The notes beneath the pieces were generated by a model that had not been told where the DNA came from, searched no databases, and worked only from the letters and a program-made list of their open reading frames with translations. Positions 60,235-64,000 of a stretch of 64,000 nt of DNA are shown in pieces; the first letter of the stretch is position 1; each line of letters begins with the position of its first letter. Both the position numbers and the translations under genes were made by a program. Source of the DNA: Ifrita kowaldi (taxonomy: Eukaryota > Chordata > Aves > Passeriformes > Cinclosomatidae); contig VZRS01002799.1 of the NCBI GenBank assembly GCA_013398055.1, positions 543,845 through 607,844 of the forward strand, read 5' to 3'.

Positions 60235-62256
60235 CATGTAGTTGTTCGGAAATGCTTCTTTAAGACATCAGAGGGCTAAATGTTCTCAAGAATTAAACAA
60301 AGAGCCTGGTCTCCTGTTTCCTTCACCCTCTTTAGAAAAAAGGTGTCCTTCAGCTTAGTAGCTTCCAGGTCCCTGCATTGCTCCCCCCCCTTTAGAGTGA
60401 TCAGACAGCAGCCACTATAGCAGAAGGAAGGCAGCTACCATTGACTTGAAGGACAAGCTGGGTGTGGGTTTGGGTTCCCCACACGTCCTCCATGGCAGGC
60501 ACAGAGATATCAGAATAAGCCCCAGACCTGACTGACCGTGTGCATAAATGTCTTATCCTTGTGTTATCTTTTGATGATTGGGGATGAGCTCTGATTTCCA
60601 AGAGAGGTGAGGGAAGTTTGCTGTGACACCTCACTCAGCTTCAGTGTGGCTGCTGCGGGCAGGTCCTTGAACATGCTGGGTGCAGCTCCAAATTCATTTG
60701 GTCAGGCTAATTTTGAAAACCAGTCTCTCTTCCAATGTCTGCATGTGCTTCAACCTTTTAATTATTCTGCTCTTTCCCTGTGGCATGGAAACAAAGAGGT
60801 GGAAGTGTAGTGGCCGCCAGGAGGGCAATGGCTCTCGTGTGCCCTGGCAGTCAGTGTGCTCCTCATAGCAAAGCCAGGTTATTTGGAGGAGTGCAGGTCT
60901 TTCATTCCAGGAAAAAATAATTTGTTAATGGCCAGAGAATAATCACTTTACTCCGAAAAGCCTCTCCAGCTGCATTGCACCAACTGTTCTTTTTTAGTCT
61001 CCGAATCCTTAATGACAGTAGCAGCTAATTTCTCTTTCTGTTTTTCTAGCTGCAATGTCCTATTTTCTCTGAGTTTATTGAGAAAATAATAGCAGTCATT
61101 GCACAGCTACTTGTCACCTTTCAGAGAAGAAAACTTCTCCCTGCCTGAATGGCCAAGTTAGTTACTTAGTGACTGACTCAGACAATGGCAACTTTTTGTA
61201 GCTCATCAGTTATTCATCTGTGCCTAGTGAATAAACTAATTAACTAGAGGAGTGTTACTAAAATTCTAGTCTGTGATTATCAGAATAAGGTGAATAAACT
61301 GATCGCAAAGGATGTGACAACAGCACATGTACATTCTGTTTCATGTAAGCAAAAAAATCAAGAAACAAAAGGTCAGGAGTGACAAAGTGAGAAATGTGTC
61401 TTCATTGTGTTTATTTTCTTTTAAATTTGATTGTCTTTGAAGCTTATGTGACCACACTGCACAAAATGGTTGTTGGTTAAAAGAAAACTATTAGGTGTTC
61501 CACATATATCTGTAATATTTAGGTTAAAGAAAAGATAGTGAGGAGCATTGAAATAGATGGGCAGTGAGAATGGAAGACACAGAAAATAAAGTGAAATGTG
61601 AAGTATTTTTGTGTATTTTGCATGATACACATCTTTCTGGTTGTTGGTGATGGATCACTTGCTGTAGAGCTGGATCTACACAAGGCCACTGCAAAGCAAA
61701 CAGGAAGGGCAACACATTGTTTTTTAATCAGGATTTTCTTAACCAAGAAGTCAGGCATCACTGTCTGAATAATAGATGCCTTCATCTCCAGCCTTGGTGA
61801 TGGGGCTGGAGATCAGAGGCAGCTCTCAGCCAGGAGGTTTGCCCTGCAGAAAGGTGGGGGAAGAGGACTTCTGACGTAGCCAAAGCTTGCTCTGCAGGCT
61901 GTGGGATGCTGAGGGGAGGTCAGAAGGAAGTAGGAACATATAAGCAGATCCTAGAATAAGGAGCACACAGAAGAGCCTTTCTGTTCTAGTGACATGCTTT
62001 TAATACATTTCTGGTCCCTGGGGGATGAATGGAGTTACCTCTTGCCTTTTCACGTCTGGAGAAGCCATGTATGGTTAGGGTGGATTCACAAGGCTTCTGT
62101 GACAGAAGAAATTGGGCTGTGCATTAGAGCTCTGTTGCATTGTGTGTGCAGGATACATGAAGGGGTGTCGTTCTCTCATGGGCCTGGTGGTGCCAAGCTC
62201 AGTATCTCACATCTCCTCCCCACACCCTTGTGCCTAATCTTGTGTTCATTTTGCAG
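60235..62256. other. Gene-free stretch, no supported exon
   Basis: A pyrimidine-rich acceptor-like site at about 61025-61050 is followed by a 32-codon open frame starting LQCPIFSEFIEKI, but no donor or polyadenylation context supports it. Otherwise AT-rich, unique-looking DNA. Confidence 0.4.
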
Positions 62257-62304
62257 AAAACTGCTTGACCACACTCCAGTTGTGCTACAACCAAAGTAAT
62301 GTTG
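62257..62304 (+). CDS. Candidate penultimate exon, unrecognised protein
   Basis: A 48-base segment flanked by an acceptor (tgtgttcattttgcag) and a good donor (G/GTAGGT). Read with two leading bases from a split codon it gives NCLTTLQLCYNQSNV and ends with one base of a split codon. Both ends are phase 1. Joined across a 160-base intron to 62465, the split codon is GGA (glycine) and the frame continues to a stop. The match of phases at both junctions is the main support. I do not recognise the protein. Confidence 0.28.
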
Positions 62305-62464
62305 GTAGGTGGAAGAAAACAGATGCAAGGAATTTACTTTCCTGCTCACCGAGGGAATGCATCTTCCTTTGGTTTGGATTTGATGTTTAAGTTCCTAAGT
62401 GATTTTTTTTCGGATGCTTGGGTAACAGCTGTGTTTAGCTATGAAATCATCACTTCTCTTTTAG

Positions 62465-62577
62465 GATGCATTTTGGCTGTCACCACAGCTTTCTCTATCC
62501 TGAAGGGGGGTATTAAATTGATGGGAGTAGCCCTGGATGCCATGCGTGCTGCAGACAGGAAAGTGGAAGCAGCATAA
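62465..62577 (+). CDS. Candidate terminal exon with membrane segment
   Basis: Follows a clear acceptor (cacttctcttttag). It codes CILAVTTAFSILKGG, a hydrophobic stretch, then IKLMGVALDAMRAADRKVEAA and a TAA stop at 62575-62577. The layout suggests a C-terminal membrane-associated helix followed by an amphipathic, charged tail. Codon choice looks ordinary for a vertebrate gene. Directly upstream the same frame is also open without splicing back to 62299, so an unspliced chance frame cannot be excluded. The downstream DNA is AT-rich like a 3' untranslated region, with an AATAAA only at 63899. I cannot name a family, and this could still be chance. Confidence 0.35.
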
Positions 62578-64000
62578 GGCTGTGTGCCATGGATGCCCAC
62601 GTTCATAGCATGTAACCCCAGAGCTGTGCAGTGACTGTCCTGGAGGGACCTAGCACAGCCTCCCACCAGAAATGGTTAAGTCAGGAGACAAGGTGGGTGC
62701 CCTTGATCACAAACAGGCTTCAGACATCTTAAGTTCACTTTGGTTACTGCAAAGGCTGGTCAACTCTTACTTTGTATTTGGTTTTTGAGGGAACTGAAGA
62801 GCTCTTTGCTCTGAGGCATAAAGACCCGAATATTTTGGGACCTGATGATTCTGATTTTCTTGAGAAGAGGTGCCCCTGCATTTCCAAGGAGGTGGGGTTC
62901 TCAATCAAGCAGCCTTTTATTTTTAAAAAGGAAGGAGGTGTTTCTATTAGTTTCCTGTTTTGAACTCTTTGGTTAGAGGGTATGAAGTGGTCAGAGGAGG
63001 GATACTTATCATTTAGGTCAGGGTTGTCTCTTTGTATTTTCTTATTTGTATACATAATGCACATATATAAATTGTTTTTACACACATACATATATATTAT
63101 ATTTTTTTATTTGTGCAATTTTTACCAGTTCTATTTACGACTGCTACTTTAAGGAAATCTAAATAAGGTTTCCTGTCAAGAATGGTTTAGATATAGCTGG
63201 CCCTGCCTGGGGCAGAAGGATGGGTTAGGAGACTTTTCAAGGTCCTTTTCAGGACCCTTTCTGTTGTTTTAGGCAGTTACTCAACAAAATAGATTCATAG
63301 TAGGTTGTGCTGGTTATGCTGAAAGGATTTTGCGGTAGCATTTAATGTGGTTATTTGTTTGAAAAGGAAATAATAGGTAATTGTAGCATAGTTACTGCTG
63401 CTGCATTGGACAAATGTTTCTGTAAAGAGGAAAACAACTGATGTTACATTTTTAGACTAGCATCGTGATATGGCTGTGATTAATTTTTCCAGGAGCTTTG
63501 TGTTTTTATATCTGCTTAAGTGTATTAACATTTTAAAAGGTCAAAGGTAAGCTTTAAAATGGATGCCAAATTAAGATGGATGGGAGGAAAATGACATTTA
63601 CTTCTTGTTACTGCACATTGTTTGAATTTGACCAAAGGCAAAAACAAAACAAAGAACAGCCCTCCCCCCCATACTCACGCACGCATGCATGTATGCATGC
63701 ATGGACAGACAGCCATGTTCCCACCACCTGCCTTCCCTCCACACCTGGTCTGGCAAAATCTTATTCATCAAGGCTGATTAGTCATGATAATCATCATTAT
63801 TATCCTAACAAAATCAGTGGTCCCATGTATTCCCTTCCATACGGCCTTTGTGTTCTTTTCCAAAGTATATAATTTAACTGGTGTGAGTGGACTCTGTAAA
63901 TAAAAGTAGCTAAAATATAAATATTAGGAAAACACATCTAATGAGAACTGTAACCACATTATCATTTCCTGTCCTTGCTATGTTTGAGATGATGATTTCA
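62578..64000. other. Possible 3' UTR, then unique DNA
   Basis: AT-rich DNA after the candidate stop codon. 63060-63110 is a TA/CA-rich simple tract. 63676-63703 is 28 bases of perfectly alternating purine-pyrimidine built of GCATGC-like units. An AATAAA at 63899-63904 is a possible poly(A) signal. No further gene is seen. Confidence 0.4.
63676..63703. repeat. Alternating GCATG-type tract
   Basis: Perfect purine-pyrimidine alternation over 28 bases (CACGC then repeated GCAT/GTAT). It is self-complementary in parts and compatible with Z-DNA or cruciform structure. Confidence 0.75.

Noticed and set aside
61050..61150. 32-codon open frame after a pyrimidine-rich acceptor
   Set aside because: No donor, poly(A) signal or frame link to the other candidate exons was found.
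1..64000. tRNA, rRNA or CRISPR-like arrays
   Set aside because: No tRNA B-box in a cloverleaf context, no rRNA-like sequence and no regularly spaced direct repeats with unique spacers were seen.

Overview
This is vertebrate nuclear DNA, most likely from a bird. The signs are 3' ends of CR1 retrotransposons on both strands that finish in the ATTCTATG-type tail, a solo LTR of the abundant avian endogenous-retrovirus type, low overall repeat density, short microsatellites, and no dense open-reading-frame packing. The CR1 and LTR family calls rest on remembered family consensus. The CR1 calls also rest on homology between separate copies inside the window. The bird lineage cannot be fixed from this sequence alone.

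Layout: 1-29 kb is gene-poor, apparently intergenic or intronic. It holds a 12-bp minisatellite (1245-1506), simple repeats, one short young CR1 end (6205-6310), a doubtful relic at 19.8 kb and a long, heavily decayed CR1 relic (24690-25395). At 29.1-31.4 kb lies the only dense repeat cluster: a solo LTR on the minus strand, an internally deleted CR1 on the plus strand, and a second probable LTR starting in the CR1 tail. From 31.4 to 55 kb the DNA is again gene-poor, with a MIR-like fossil SINE on the minus strand (35330-35462) next to a GC-rich block, a CR1 3' end (36320-36521), an unusual nested hairpin (46872-46985) and another old CR1 relic (54400-54745).

The right-hand end is different. 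A strong CpG island (about 55620-56330) is interrupted by a 109-base assembly gap and is the best candidate for a promoter. About 6.5 kb downstream are two, perhaps three, short splice-flanked open segments (59258-59303, 62257-62304, 62465-62577) that join in one frame and end in a hydrophobic segment plus a charged tail and a stop. They could be the 3' end of a gene starting at the CpG island, but I do not recognise the protein and the call is tentative. Between them are a 167-bp near-perfect tandem duplication with a single N near the copy boundary (possibly an assembly artefact) and an internally deleted CR1 on the minus strand.

No tRNA, rRNA, CRISPR, intact retroviral gene or intact protein-coding gene was found. 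The longest open frames (178-190 codons) are about what chance gives in 64 kb. I see no convincing new biological system. The items most worth checking are the nested hairpin, the CpG island with its gap, the candidate terminal exons and the duplication.
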